From assembly GCF_004349105.1 (NCBI RefSeq), contig NZ_SMLB01000067.1, positions 1 through 32,095 on the forward strand: a stretch of DNA of 32,095 bases, read 5' to 3'. Shown here piece after piece: positions 14,106-22,040 of this stretch. Numbering within the stretch: the first letter of the stretch is position 1; each line of letters begins with the position of its first letter. This DNA comes from Jiangella aurantiaca (lineage in GTDB: Bacteria; Actinomycetota; Actinomycetes; Jiangellales; Jiangellaceae). The translations under genes were made by a program, and so were the position numbers. The notes under the pieces were generated by a model. It searched no databases, was not told where the DNA came from, and worked only from the letters and a program-made list of their open reading frames with translations.

Positions 14106-15583
14106 GCGACTTCTCCCGTCGTGTCGTCGTCCTGGTCGTCGCCGTCGGTGACGACGGTGAAGCCATGGCGGGGCGGTGCTGGCGGTGGGGCGGGGTAGTC
14201 GCGGGCCATGGCGCGGATGTCGTCGTCTTCGACCCAGGTGAATCGGATCCGGACCGGGGTGGGGTCGCCGTCGACGAGGACGTAGCCGGTGCCGGGCTGG
14301 GCCTCGGGGATGGCTTCGGCGTGGGCGCCGCGTTCCCAGGCGTCCTTGCCCAGCACCATCTCGACCTCGGACGCGGTGTCCAGCCGCAGGGCGACCTTGG
14401 TGGGGAACAGGTTGCGGGCGTCGACGACAGACTTGCGGGGGTCCTGGACGAACGCGAGCACGGACACGCCGGCGGCGCGGCCTTGGGAGAGGACGACCTT
14501 GAGGGCCTTGTTGAACTGGTGCTTGAATTTGGTGTCGTCCTGGTAGTCGGTCAGGTAGGCCAGTTCGTCGATGATCAGCACGACGAATGGCTCCTCCGCG
14601 GTCGGGACGTGTTTGCGGGAGTGGCCGCGCAGCCGCTTGGAGCGCTGGCGCACGAGGTCGGCGGCGTCGTTGACGAGCTGGACCATGTCGCCGGGCTCGT
14701 CGTCGGCGGTGAACCGGGAGAACAACGCCCGGCCCATCGCCAGCTCGATCCCACCCTTCGGATCCGCACCCCACAGCTCCACGACGCCCGAGGGAACGGA
14801 CGGCGCCAACGCTCGGACGGTCGACCAGAGCGCGGATCCCTTCCCGGAGCCGGTCGCGCCGGCGGTCAGCACGTGGCTGTAGAGCAGCCGAAGGCGGTAC
14901 GGGCTGCCGTCTTCGGTGAGCCCGACCGGTAGCGCCTCGAAGTCGGCGTCCTGTGCGTCGAGCAGCATCGCGGGGATCGGTTCGGTGAGCATGTCTCCGG
15001 TGCTGAACAGCAGCGTGACCGTGCCGGGCTGGTCGGAGCGGACGCGGACCTGTGGGGAGCCGAACGCGTGCGCCAGGGCGTCGGCGCGGTCGGCGTAGTC
15101 GGCGGGCGATTGGCCGGCGAGCAGCCGAACGTGCAGTGCGTCGGCGCCGGGGTAGGCGGTCACGCCGATCAGCTCGGGCGCGACCTGGCGGCCGAACGCG
15201 CCGGGGATCGAGAGCCCGCAGCCGGCGGCGATGGTGGGCCAGTGCTTGCGGTAGATCCGCCGGTACCGCCGCCGGCGGCGCACGCGTGCGGCGACCTGTT
15301 CCGCGGATTCAGGGTGTGCGAGTCGCCACATCACCCACGTGATGAGCGGGAGCACGAGGAGTAGGACCAGGCCGCCCGTGCCGAGGATCGAGTATGCGAG
15401 CAGCAGGACGCAGCCGGCGGCGAACACCTGGGGGAGCTTGCGCAGCAGCATCAGCGGCGTAAGGGTCACCCAGCCCAGGCCGCGGAGCAGCCGGCGGATC
15501 AGCGAGTCGTGGTCCAAAAGGTTCTGTGCGAAGGTCGCGAGGGTCTTGATGGTCTTCGGGGTCAGTACGGGTCGGGGAGTCAT
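14102..15583 (-). CDS. FtsK/SpoIIIE-type DNA translocase, TraB/TraSA-like
   Basis: The 493-aa protein moves double-stranded plasmid DNA between mycelial cells in the actinomycete mode of conjugation. Hydrophobic helices near residues 52-88 (VFAAGCVLLLAYSILGTG; LVLLLVLPLITWVMW) anchor it in the membrane. The motor domain has Walker A GATGSGKGS (242-250) and Walker B FVVLIIDELAYL. The sequence FVQDPRKSVVDARNLFPTKV is typical of FtsK ATPases. The start at 15583 has AAGGAC upstream and overlaps the stop of the preceding 52-aa gene. TraB proteins usually end in a winged helix that reads 8-bp repeats (clt/TRS). The C-terminus here is short and Asp-rich, so recognition is not obvious. Confidence 0.9.
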   Translation of the reverse strand: MTPRPVLTPKTIKTLATFAQNLLDHDSLIRRLLRGLGWVTLTPLMLLRKLPQVFAAGCVLLLAYSILGTGGLVLLLVLPLITWVMWRLAHPESAEQVAARVRRRRRYRRIYRKHWPTIAAGCGLSIPGAFGRQVAPELIGVTAYPGADALHVRLLAGQSPADYADRADALAHAFGSPQVRVRSDQPGTVTLLFSTGDMLTEPIPAMLLDAQDADFEALPVGLTEDGSPYRLRLLYSHVLTAGATGSGKGSALWSTVRALAPSVPSGVVELWGADPKGGIELAMGRALFSRFTADDEPGDMVQLVNDAADLVRQRSKRLRGHSRKHVPTAEEPFVVLIIDELAYLTDYQDDTKFKHQFNKALKVVLSQGRAAGVSVLAFVQDPRKSVVDARNLFPTKVALRLDTASEVEMVLGKDAWERGAHAEAIPEAQPGTGYVLVDGDPTPVRIRFTWVEDDDIRAMARDYPAPPPAPPRHGFTVVTDGDDQDDDTTGEVA

Positions 15584-15738
15584 CGAAGTTGTCCTTGGGG
15601 GGCTGTCAGGGCCGCGTGCCGGGCGTGGGCGGCGGCGTGGCAGGAGTCGCAGACGGTGTCGCCGGTGCCGGGGTGGAACCACGCCTCGACGGCATCCACC
15701 GGGCGGCCGCAGTCGGAGCAGGTCACGAGGGCCGACAT
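15580..15738 (-). CDS. Small zinc-ribbon-like protein (52 aa)
   Basis: An ATG at 15738 opens a 52-codon frame, MSALVTCSDCGRPVDAVEAW, ending at a TGA that overlaps the translocase start. Two CxxC pairs (CSDC near residue 7 and CDSC near residue 30) suggest one structural zinc site. It is translationally coupled on both sides (TGATG upstream, ATGA downstream). Such short zinc-ribbon genes are common beside AICE transfer genes, but their function is unknown. Confidence 0.7.
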   Translation of the reverse strand: MSALVTCSDCGRPVDAVEAWFHPGTGDTVCDSCHAAAHARHAALTAPQGQLR

Positions 15739-15929
15739 CAGGCGACCGTCTTACGGGGCCGGCGCCGGGTCGTCTTCTTCGGTGTGGCCGGCGGCGCGGG
15801 CGTGCAGGCGTCGCAGACCGTGTCGGGCTGGGGCGAGCTGGTGCGGCCGCAGGCCGGGCACGGGAACAAGTAGGCGGTCTCGCTGGTGCGGAACGGCAGC
15901 ACGCCGAACAGGACCGGCTGCCCGTTCAC
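15738..15929 (-). CDS. Small zinc-ribbon-like protein (63 aa)
   Basis: The product carries two CxxC pairs (CPAC near residue 24 and CDAC near 39) followed by a Pro/Lys/Arg-rich basic tail (TPKKTTRRRPRKTVA), which could touch nucleic acid. The GTG start overlaps the upstream gene by GTGA and the stop overlaps the next gene by one base, so it sits in a tightly coupled series. It resembles its 52-aa neighbour in layout and may be a diverged duplicate. Confidence 0.65.
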   Translation of the reverse strand: MNGQPVLFGVLPFRTSETAYLFPCPACGRTSSPQPDTVCDACTPAPPATPKKTTRRRPRKTVA

Positions 15930-16090
15930 GGGCGATCACCGCAGCGGGTCACCGAGGCGTCGCGGCTCGCATCGGACCGCTCGGCCTTGATCTCGTCGGC
16001 GCTGACCATGAGGACGACGACGGTCAAGAGTTGGGCGAGGACGACGCCGAGGGCGGCGACGGGGAGTCGCCAGGTCGTAGGGTGGGACAC
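15926..16090 (-). CDS. Small single-span membrane protein (Spd-like in position)
   Basis: The 54-aa product has one transmembrane helix (LPVAALGVVLAQLLTVVVLM) and a short charged tail. GTG at 16090 is preferred because GGAGGGG lies 6 bp upstream. An ATG at 16105 would place that site inside the gene. In pSAM2-like elements small hydrophobic Spd proteins in this place help the plasmid spread from septum to septum. Assigning that role here is inference from position and topology. Confidence 0.55.
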   Translation of the reverse strand: MSHPTTWRLPVAALGVVLAQLLTVVVLMVSADEIKAERSDASRDASVTRCGDRP

Positions 16091-16176
16091 ACCAATCCCC
16101 TCCATTCGGGGGTGTTGATTGGGCCACCGGGGACGGGGTTGGTTTCCTAGGCCTGTCACCCGTCCCCGGTGGGGTC

Positions 16177-16704
16177 TCATCGCGGGACGGCGGGAGATCC
16201 TTCGCCGTTCGTCGCGTCGCTCACGGCGGCCAGCCGCGCGATCAGCGCGTCGTCACTGGCCGCCGGGTACAGCCACACCGGCAGTTGGGCGTGCACGATT
16301 GCGAGCCAGTCGGCGAGGACGGCGGCGCCGCGCTGGTCGAACGACACATCCGCGGGCGACCAGGCCACCCGGCCGCCGAGGGTTGCGACCAGGCGGATCA
16401 GGTTCTTCTCACCGCTGGACATCACGCCGAAGGCGCGGACCTGCGGCGAGGCCTGCGGACCCTGCGCGTGCCACTCCCAGAACGCCGCGTCGTCGTCCGG
16501 GGCCGGGTGCCGGCGCTCGTACTCCACCCACGCGGCACCATCGCCGTCGCTGTCGTTCACGGCCTGGGTGAGGACGTCGAGCCAGTCCTCACGCCGGTCG
16601 ATGGGGCCGGCGATCCGCTCGACGAGCTGCCGCACCCACCGATGCTGGGTCGCCAGCCAGTCGGCGGCCGCGTACGGGTCGGCGGGAACCTCGATGACTG
16701 TCAT
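16177..16704 (-). CDS. Conserved AICE operon protein of unknown function (175 aa)
   Basis: The soluble, acidic, Trp-rich protein (PYAAADWLATQHRWVRQLVE; AAFWEWHAQGP; AAVLADWLAIVHAQLPVWLY) shows no membrane segment or recognised motif. It lies between the first operon gene (3 bp apart) and the small transfer genes. I cannot assign a function. Its good codon bias and operon position make it a real gene. Confidence 0.7.
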   Translation of the reverse strand: MTVIEVPADPYAAADWLATQHRWVRQLVERIAGPIDRREDWLDVLTQAVNDSDGDGAAWVEYERRHPAPDDDAAFWEWHAQGPQASPQVRAFGVMSSGEKNLIRLVATLGGRVAWSPADVSFDQRGAAVLADWLAIVHAQLPVWLYPAASDDALIARLAAVSDATNGEGSPAVPR

Positions 16705-16707
16705 GGG

Positions 16708-17112
16708 TCAGGCCGCCTTGTCGCCGCTGCCGGATGTCGTCTTGCCGGCGTCCTTGCGCGGCGTGTGCGACGCGATCCCGCCGGCCCGCCATGACTCGAC
16801 CAGCTGGCCGGCCTTCGTCGCGCGCGCCGACGCGGTCAGGTCGCCGAACTCGATCGGGGAGAAGTCCGCGATCTCTGGCTTCAGCGGCGCCGGCACGATC
16901 ACCTGTGCGCGAGCCGACAGTTCGTTCCCGAACGACACCGTTCGGTAGATGACCTCGACACCCCACAACGGCATCCGCGTCTCCTCATCGAGCGCCTGAC
17001 GCTCGGACTGCCGACGCGATCCGTCCGGGGTGTCCTCCCACTCGTGCACCGCGTTGACGACGCCGGTCGCCGTCATCATCTGCCGCTTGCTGTCCACTGC
17101 ATAGGTCGCCAT
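16708..17112 (-). CDS. First gene of the AICE leftward operon, unknown function (134 aa)
   Basis: The product begins MATYAVDSKRQMMTATGVVN and looks like a small beta-rich protein, with a Lys/Ser/Gly-rich tail. No domain is recognised. AGGGAGG precedes the ATG. It is directly behind the operon promoter with its GntR-type operator, so it would be the first protein made on derepression. In pSAM2 this position belongs to an activator-type gene, but no similarity to Pra can be claimed. Confidence 0.7.
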   Translation of the reverse strand: MATYAVDSKRQMMTATGVVNAVHEWEDTPDGSRRQSERQALDEETRMPLWGVEVIYRTVSFGNELSARAQVIVPAPLKPEIADFSPIEFGDLTASARATKAGQLVESWRAGGIASHTPRKDAGKTTSGSGDKAA

Positions 17113-17163
17113 GACCTCGCCCTCCCTGGGCTCTCTGTGCGCCGCTCTTCACGACACAACCAA

Positions 17164-17242
17164 CATAGCCAGGCTAACTAGGCAGGCTAGGCAAGTCAAG
17201 GAATTTGTCTAGGTTGGCTGGCTTACCGATATCCTGAAAGGC
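17164..17242. promoter_or_regulatory. Divergent promoters and GntR operator of the AICE
   Basis: For the leftward operon, minus-strand TTGACT (17199-17194) and TAGCCT (17176-17171) are 17 bp apart, an excellent housekeeping promoter. A perfect palindrome, TAGCCAGGCTA (17166-17176), covers its -10. Related GGCTA/TAGGC half-sites recur through 17178-17193 and 17209-17225. For the rightward gntR gene, TTGTCT (17205-17210) and TATCCT (17230-17235) are possible, giving an almost leaderless transcript. The repressor would thus shut off the transfer operon and its own gene. Confidence 0.7.
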
Positions 17243-18085
17243 ATGGCACTTGACCCGGACGACCCGCGCCCGCCGTACATCCAGGTCGCGAACGCCCTGC
17301 GTGCGGCGATCTTGACCCGCAAGTACGCGCCCGGCGAGAAGCTGCCGTCCGGGAGCAAACTGGCCGAGACCTACGGCGTGGCACGCCAGACTGTGCAGAA
17401 CGCCTTGGACATCCTGCGCGACGAGAAGCTGATCGTGTCCCGGCAGGGGAGCGGCGTGTTCGTGCGCGAACGCACAGAAAGGCCGGTCGGCCTGCGCCCG
17501 CACCTGGAGCAGGCCTTCGAAGGCGGCACGGTCCGGGTCGACTTCGCTGGCTACACCGGCGAGACGCTGCACGGGGCGATGCAGGAGCCGTTGGACAACA
17601 TCAGGTCCGGCCGGCTCACGCCCCAGGAGATCAGCATCCGGATCCTCGTCGCCGACACCACGATTCCGTGGACCCTGCCCCGCCGCGTCGACGAACCCGG
17701 CGACTACCCGCCTATCCGCGAGCGCATGGCCGACATCGCCGTACGGCACATCGAGTCGCTACGGCATTCGGTAAACGAGCTGGCCGAGATCGGCCTCGTC
17801 AAGAAGGCCAACGTCGAGATGCGAGTGCACGGCACGCCGCCGATGTTCAAGCTCTACATCATCAACGACGCCCAGGTGTTCTTCGGCTTCTACCCCGTCT
17901 ATGAGCACCAGGTCAGCCTTGGCGACGAGCCCACCACCATCCTCGACCTCGGCGGCAAGGACACCATCCTGTTCCACCACGCCGCCACCGACGACGACGA
18001 ATCCATGGGGTCCCAGTACGTCGCCCAGGCCCGCCGCTGGTTCGACAGCATGTGGACCACCGCCGGCCGCGAGAACACCCCGTGA
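17243..18085 (+). CDS. GntR-family transcriptional regulator (KorSA-like role)
   Basis: The 280-aa protein starts with a GntR winged helix: PYIQVANALRAAILTRKYAP, then GEKLPSGSKLAETYGVARQT (residues 11-50), with the RQGSGVFVRE wing. The C-terminal 200 residues are not a standard UTRA or FCD domain. They include VNELAEIGLVKKANVEMRV and FKLYIINDAQVFFGFYPVYE and may bind a ligand. It lies divergent to the transfer operon, across repeated half-sites, as KorSA does in pSAM2, and probably keeps the element silent. Its stop overlaps the HAD hydrolase start (GTGA), so the two are made together. A C-terminal fragment of a paralogue is at 5168-5495. Confidence 0.88.
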   Translation: MALDPDDPRPPYIQVANALRAAILTRKYAPGEKLPSGSKLAETYGVARQTVQNALDILRDEKLIVSRQGSGVFVRERTERPVGLRPHLEQAFEGGTVRVDFAGYTGETLHGAMQEPLDNIRSGRLTPQEISIRILVADTTIPWTLPRRVDEPGDYPPIRERMADIAVRHIESLRHSVNELAEIGLVKKANVEMRVHGTPPMFKLYIINDAQVFFGFYPVYEHQVSLGDEPTTILDLGGKDTILFHHAATDDDESMGSQYVAQARRWFDSMWTTAGRENTP

Positions 18086-18771
18086 CCCCCGCGACGAACC
18101 AGCAGCTCGCCGAGCTGATGTCCGGCGTCGAACTCGTGATGCTCGACTTCGACGGCCCGATCTGCAGCGTCTTCGCCGGTCTACCCGCACCCGTCGTCGC
18201 CGAACGCCTCCGAACCTCGCTTCGTGGGCTGGGCGTGTCGATGAGTTTGGAGCTGGAACGTGACGAGGACCCACTGTCGATCTACCGCCGGAGCGCGACC
18301 TTTGGACCCGCGATTACCGCGCAGGTCTACGAGCATCTTGTAGCTGCCGAGATCGAAGCCGTTGGGTCTGCGGAACCAACCGCCGGAGCGACCGAGGTCA
18401 TCTACGCGGCCCAGGCAGGTGGCCGGCGCGTGGCCATCGTGAGCAACAACTCGGCGACAGCCGTTGAGTCGTACATAAAACGCCACAACCTCGCCTCATT
18501 CATTGACCACGTCGCAGCACGCCGAGCCCCGGATCCAACTCTTATGAAGCCCAGTCCGGCCTATCTCGTGGAGGCTGGGACAGCGCTAGGCGTGCCCGCC
18601 GATGAGTCGGCGCTAGTCGGCGACTCCGTGACTGACATCGAGGCCGCCCTCTACGCTCGCGTGCACGCCATCGGGTATGCCAACAAGGCGGGAAAGCATG
18701 AGCGTCTCCTCGCTGCCGGAGCGGAGGCGGTCATCAGCACCATGACCGACCTGGTACATCTGCTGAACTAG
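18082..18771 (+). CDS. HAD-superfamily hydrolase coupled to the GntR regulator
   Basis: The 229-aa protein is a haloacid-dehalogenase-type phosphohydrolase with all four motifs: DFDG (22-25, nucleophile Asp 22), SNN (121-123), Lys 156 in MKPSPAY, and GDSVTD (180-185). A small helical cap lies between motifs I and II. It likely removes phosphate from a small metabolite or nucleotide in the cytoplasm. Translational coupling to the repressor suggests that its substrate or product may be the regulator's ligand, or that it adjusts that signal. This is inference. A truncated paralogue at 5492-5974 lacks motifs III and IV. Confidence 0.88.
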   Translation: MTPATNQQLAELMSGVELVMLDFDGPICSVFAGLPAPVVAERLRTSLRGLGVSMSLELERDEDPLSIYRRSATFGPAITAQVYEHLVAAEIEAVGSAEPTAGATEVIYAAQAGGRRVAIVSNNSATAVESYIKRHNLASFIDHVAARRAPDPTLMKPSPAYLVEAGTALGVPADESALVGDSVTDIEAALYARVHAIGYANKAGKHERLLAAGAEAVISTMTDLVHLLN

Positions 18772-18923
18772 CGCTGGAGTCACCAGCGCGCTGGTCTAAC
18801 GCGTGCTGACACCACATGCCTGCCCATGCCGACTCTCGGCGTGAGTCTCCTCCTTCCGCCCGACCTCTGTACGGGCATCCAGATTTGATATAGCGTCTAC
18901 ACATCGCCAGTCCGGGGGGTAGG

Positions 18924-21290
18924 ATGCCCACAGTCTTCTTCGGCTATGCAAGTAAGCCCGAACTAGCGCGGGAAACCCTGCACAACGCAAGCAGGCTGAT
19001 CACAGCAACCGGCGTCGTCACCGCGACGACATGGGAAGATTTAAATGTCGGCGGCCGGATCATAATAGATCGAATCCTGGAACAGATTGACCAAGCAGAC
19101 GTGGCCGCATTTGATGTAAGCATGGCCAATCAAAACGTCCTGTTCGAACTCGGATATGCGATCACCCGCGGAAAGCATATTTGGCTCCTTCTTGAGGAGA
19201 TCGACCGTGAGGCTCGCCAGAGATGGCGACAGTTCAGACTGCTGTCAGCTGTCGGATACTCGGGCTGGTCCAACTCCGATGATATTAGGGGCGCATTCCT
19301 GCGCGAGAGTCCCCACAATTCAAATTCATCGCTCTATGACGATCTCATCGAGCCAAGCCTCACCCCTGAGGTCGAAGGGTCGCTCTTCTACCTACCATCA
19401 TTCCATGCAACTGAAGCAAGCAAGAAGCTCGGTAGGCGCCTCGACCAGGAGAGCCGACGCGGAATACGCCTCCTTAGCGCGGACCCGACCGAATCTGCGC
19501 TAAACCCTTTGGCCTGGTATGCACAAAAGGTCTACGAGACCGCGGGCACTATAGCGCACTTCGTCGCCGACAGGAGGGACCTTGCTTGGCTGTACAACGG
19601 CCGAGCCGCCCTTGTAGCCGGGATGGCCGCAGGTTTTGAGCGGCCGCTGCTCATGGTTGCGGAGGAAGACTACAGTCCGCCCGTGGACTATATGGAACGG
19701 TTGGCCGTCTACGACTCTGCGGGCCAGTGTCAAGATTACGCAGATCAATGGCTAGAAGGCCTTGACCTGACACCACGGAAGGTCACGGCGGGACGGCGAG
19801 TAAAGCTCGCAACCGAACTTCGTGGGCTGCGATTCGGCGAACACGTCGCGGAAAACGAGGCCGACTTATTATCGGACTACTTCGTAGAGACGGCCGCGTT
19901 CGACGAGGTCATTAGTAGCAGGAATGCGCTTTTTGTGGGGCGCAAGGGAACCGGAAAGACGGCCAACATGCTTCAGGCCGCGGCAAGACTGCGGGGGGAC
20001 GCAAGGAATCTAGTTGTAGTAATAAAGCCCCAGTCGTACGAGATGGAGGCTTTGGTAGCACTGCTCGGCCGGCTCCCCACCAACGTGACATCGTATGCGG
20101 TCATGTCGCTATGGAGCTTCTTGCTTCAATCCGAAATCGCGCGTTCTGCGACGCTTGCTATAACTAATCGATCCGCGGGCGTACCGAGGACTGAAGATGA
20201 GAATGAACTGGTCAGCTTTGTCGAGGCTGCCAGCTTCGGAATCATGGAGGAGTTCGCAGTTCGCTTTGAAAGAACCGTCTCGTCCATCGCAGAGTCAGGT
20301 GTGCTTGACGTCGGCTCGATCGGTGAGGGCCGGGATGCCCTGAACGAAGCGTTGCATTCGGAGGCCATCCGCGTGCTCCGTCGGCTTGTTGGGCCCGTAC
20401 TAAAAGGTCGGGAACGCGTAGCGATTCTTGTCGACAACCTGGACAAGGCTTGGGACAAGAAGACGGACCTCGACGCAGCAGCTCAACTGTTGCTTGGCCT
20501 GCTTTCTGCCGTTGGGCGGGTGAGCGTCGAGTACGGTAAAGAGGATTTCTGGCGTGATCGCATAGAACTTTCTCTCGCAATATTTCTGCGCAGCGACATC
20601 TACGCCCACCTTCATAGGGCGGCGCGCGAGCCCGATAAGATTCCTACCACCGTCGTTGATTGGCGCGATCCGGACTTGCTCTTCCGGGTAATTGAAGAGC
20701 GATTCCTCGCCATGCGGCCCACGACGTCTGGTGCAGACGAGCTTTGGGGACGGTTCTTCTGCGCTACGATTCGCGGCCGGCCGCTCCGTGACTATCTTGC
20801 GTGGCGCGTGCTTCCCCGGCCGCGCGATCTCGTGTACATATGTAATGCGGCGACGATTTCGGCCGTTAACGCGCGCCGTGATCGAGTAGAAGAGCAGGAC
20901 TTCATTGCGGCGGAACTGAACTATTCGCAGTTCGCTCTGGAAGCGCTACTCGTCGAGAACGGGATTACGGTAGCTGAGCTTGAGGACGTACTCCTCGAAT
21001 TTGCTAGTGGACCCGCTGTAGCGCCCAAGAGTGACGTTCTTGCTCAGATCAGGAGTGTCGTCAAAGATCAAGGGCGTGCTGAATCCGTGCTAGCACGGCT
21101 GGAGGCAGTATCGTTCTTGGGGCTCTCGCTGGGCGATAGCCGACACACGTTTCCTGAGGTCGGCGCCGAAAGAAAGCGGGACGAGGTCATCGCTCGGAAG
21201 TTCGCCGAGAAGCGGGGCCTTGACGTGGAGCTAGTGGTGCACCCCGCCTACAGGCCATACCTGGAGATTGAGGATCCGATGGAGCCTTGA
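18924..21290 (+). CDS. Tandem NDT/TIR-like domains fused to a P-loop ATPase (Sll1717-type), candidate defence protein
   Basis: The 788-aa protein opens with a deoxyribosyltransferase/TIR-like Rossmann fold (1-130): TVFFGYASKPELARETL, then ADVAAFDVSMANQNVLFELG with the catalytic-type Glu 76. A second, degenerate copy spans about 150-285 (ETAGTIAHFVADRRDLAWLY; NGRAALVAGMAAGFERPLLM), lacking that Glu. The rest is an ATPase: Walker A GRKGTGKT (339-346), Walker B VAILVDNLDKAW (499-510), an FLRSD sensor (555-559) and PRPRDLVY (631-638). GGGGGG precedes the start. An NAD- or nucleotide-cleaving domain tied to a STAND-like switch suggests an abortive-infection sensor. Codons are unusually A/T-rich, with a TTA-TTA pair at 19866-19871. 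It is convergent with the TIR and SLATT genes. Confidence 0.75.
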   Translation: MPTVFFGYASKPELARETLHNASRLITATGVVTATTWEDLNVGGRIIIDRILEQIDQADVAAFDVSMANQNVLFELGYAITRGKHIWLLLEEIDREARQRWRQFRLLSAVGYSGWSNSDDIRGAFLRESPHNSNSSLYDDLIEPSLTPEVEGSLFYLPSFHATEASKKLGRRLDQESRRGIRLLSADPTESALNPLAWYAQKVYETAGTIAHFVADRRDLAWLYNGRAALVAGMAAGFERPLLMVAEEDYSPPVDYMERLAVYDSAGQCQDYADQWLEGLDLTPRKVTAGRRVKLATELRGLRFGEHVAENEADLLSDYFVETAAFDEVISSRNALFVGRKGTGKTANMLQAAARLRGDARNLVVVIKPQSYEMEALVALLGRLPTNVTSYAVMSLWSFLLQSEIARSATLAITNRSAGVPRTEDENELVSFVEAASFGIMEEFAVRFERTVSSIAESGVLDVGSIGEGRDALNEALHSEAIRVLRRLVGPVLKGRERVAILVDNLDKAWDKKTDLDAAAQLLLGLLSAVGRVSVEYGKEDFWRDRIELSLAIFLRSDIYAHLHRAAREPDKIPTTVVDWRDPDLLFRVIEERFLAMRPTTSGADELWGRFFCATIRGRPLRDYLAWRVLPRPRDLVYICNAATISAVNARRDRVEEQDFIAAELNYSQFALEALLVENGITVAELEDVLLEFASGPAVAPKSDVLAQIRSVVKDQGRAESVLARLEAVSFLGLSLGDSRHTFPEVGAERKRDEVIARKFAEKRGLDVELVVHPAYRPYLEIEDPMEP

Positions 21291-21333
21291 TTGGCTTTGC
21301 GGCGGACCAGCACACATCTCCCCGTAGTCGGCT

Positions 21334-21355
21334 CGCATAGGTCGGCGACTATGCG
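21334..21355. terminator. Hairpin between convergent defence genes
   Basis: CGCATAG (21334-21340) and CTATGCG (21349-21355) form a perfect 7-bp stem with an 8-nt loop in the 136-bp gap between convergent genes. It could serve as a bidirectional terminator. Overlapping TAGTCG/CGACTA complements allow an alternative fold. Confidence 0.45.
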
Positions 21356-21426
21356 TAGCCGGCCGAGGACATCGCGACCATACCAACGGCTGCTTCACGT
21401 CTCCCCGGCCTGGCGTTCGCAGCGCC

Positions 21427-22011
21427 CTATGGGCGTACTTTAGTATGGCGCGCGATAGGTGCTGTGCGCTTCTCGAAGGCTTGTTCGATGAAGCCGTCCG
21501 GCGCTTCTGCGAAGTCCTCCCAGGACGTCAACACACAGTAGCGCTCATCCTCGGTGTGCGAGCATTTCCCGTTGGGAAGGTAATAGTTGTAGCTGAACTC
21601 ACTGATCGTAGTCTCGGTATTGATCTTTACCGAATTGTGCGAGTTTCCACAGCTGTAGCATTGGTAGGTGCCGCCGTAGACACGGTCCTGCATGTCGGGC
21701 AGGACAATTCCGAGGATACCGTTCTTTGAATGTGCAGTGGTCGTGTAGAGGGACGCCTGCAGCTCGCGCTTAATGAATCGTTGCTCGTGCTGTCCCCAGC
21801 TCTCGGCACTGTAGAGTCCGATAAGGAATATCGTCACTGTGGAGTCGTAAAGGTAGTCTGACCTAATTCTCTGCATGATCTAGTCCTCATTCTCAGAGTT
21901 AATAGGCTCGTTTAGCGACTTATCGATGATGTCAAGATTATCCATCTCCTGGATGGCCGTCTTGTGCGCTTCATCCTCAGTCTTGAATGAAATGTATACT
22001 TTTCTAGCCAC
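21427..22011 (-). pseudogene. ThsB-like TIR-domain protein interrupted by an in-frame TAG
   Basis: The GTG at 22011 (AGGGGG upstream) opens VARKVYISFKTEDEAHKTAI, and IIDKSLNEPINSENED is followed by TAG at 21882-21880. In the same frame the sequence goes on: IMQRIRSDYLYDSTVTIFLI, then GLYSAESWGQHEQRFIKREL and HSKNGILGIVLPDM, to a stop at 21427. Together this is one TIR-like domain of the Thoeris ThsB/DUF1863 type (194 codons). Such proteins make cyclic ADP-ribose signals or degrade NAD on infection. The Cys-containing tail (CYSCGN, then KCSHTEDERYC) may bind zinc. As read, the product is cut in two. An internal ATG at 21876 could start the second half. It lies 29 bp after the SLATT gene in one operon. 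Confidence 0.7.
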
Positions 22012-22040
22012 GCTGGCCCCCTGTCTGTATTTCGACTCAA

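Noticed and set aside
14106..14774. Upstream extension of the rep frame
   Set aside because: It runs out of frame through the FtsK/TraB motor domain, is highly Arg/Pro-rich, and the GTG at 14105 with GTGA coupling explains the real start.
17254..17261. GACCCGGA, like the 8-bp recognition sequence of TraB translocases
   Set aside because: A single copy inside the gntR coding sequence; real sites are repeated clusters, and GC-rich DNA gives this by chance.
21880..21882. TAG as a pyrrolysine or other recoded codon
   Set aside because: No Pyl machinery is in view and actinomycetes do not generally use it; simple mutation or error is likelier.
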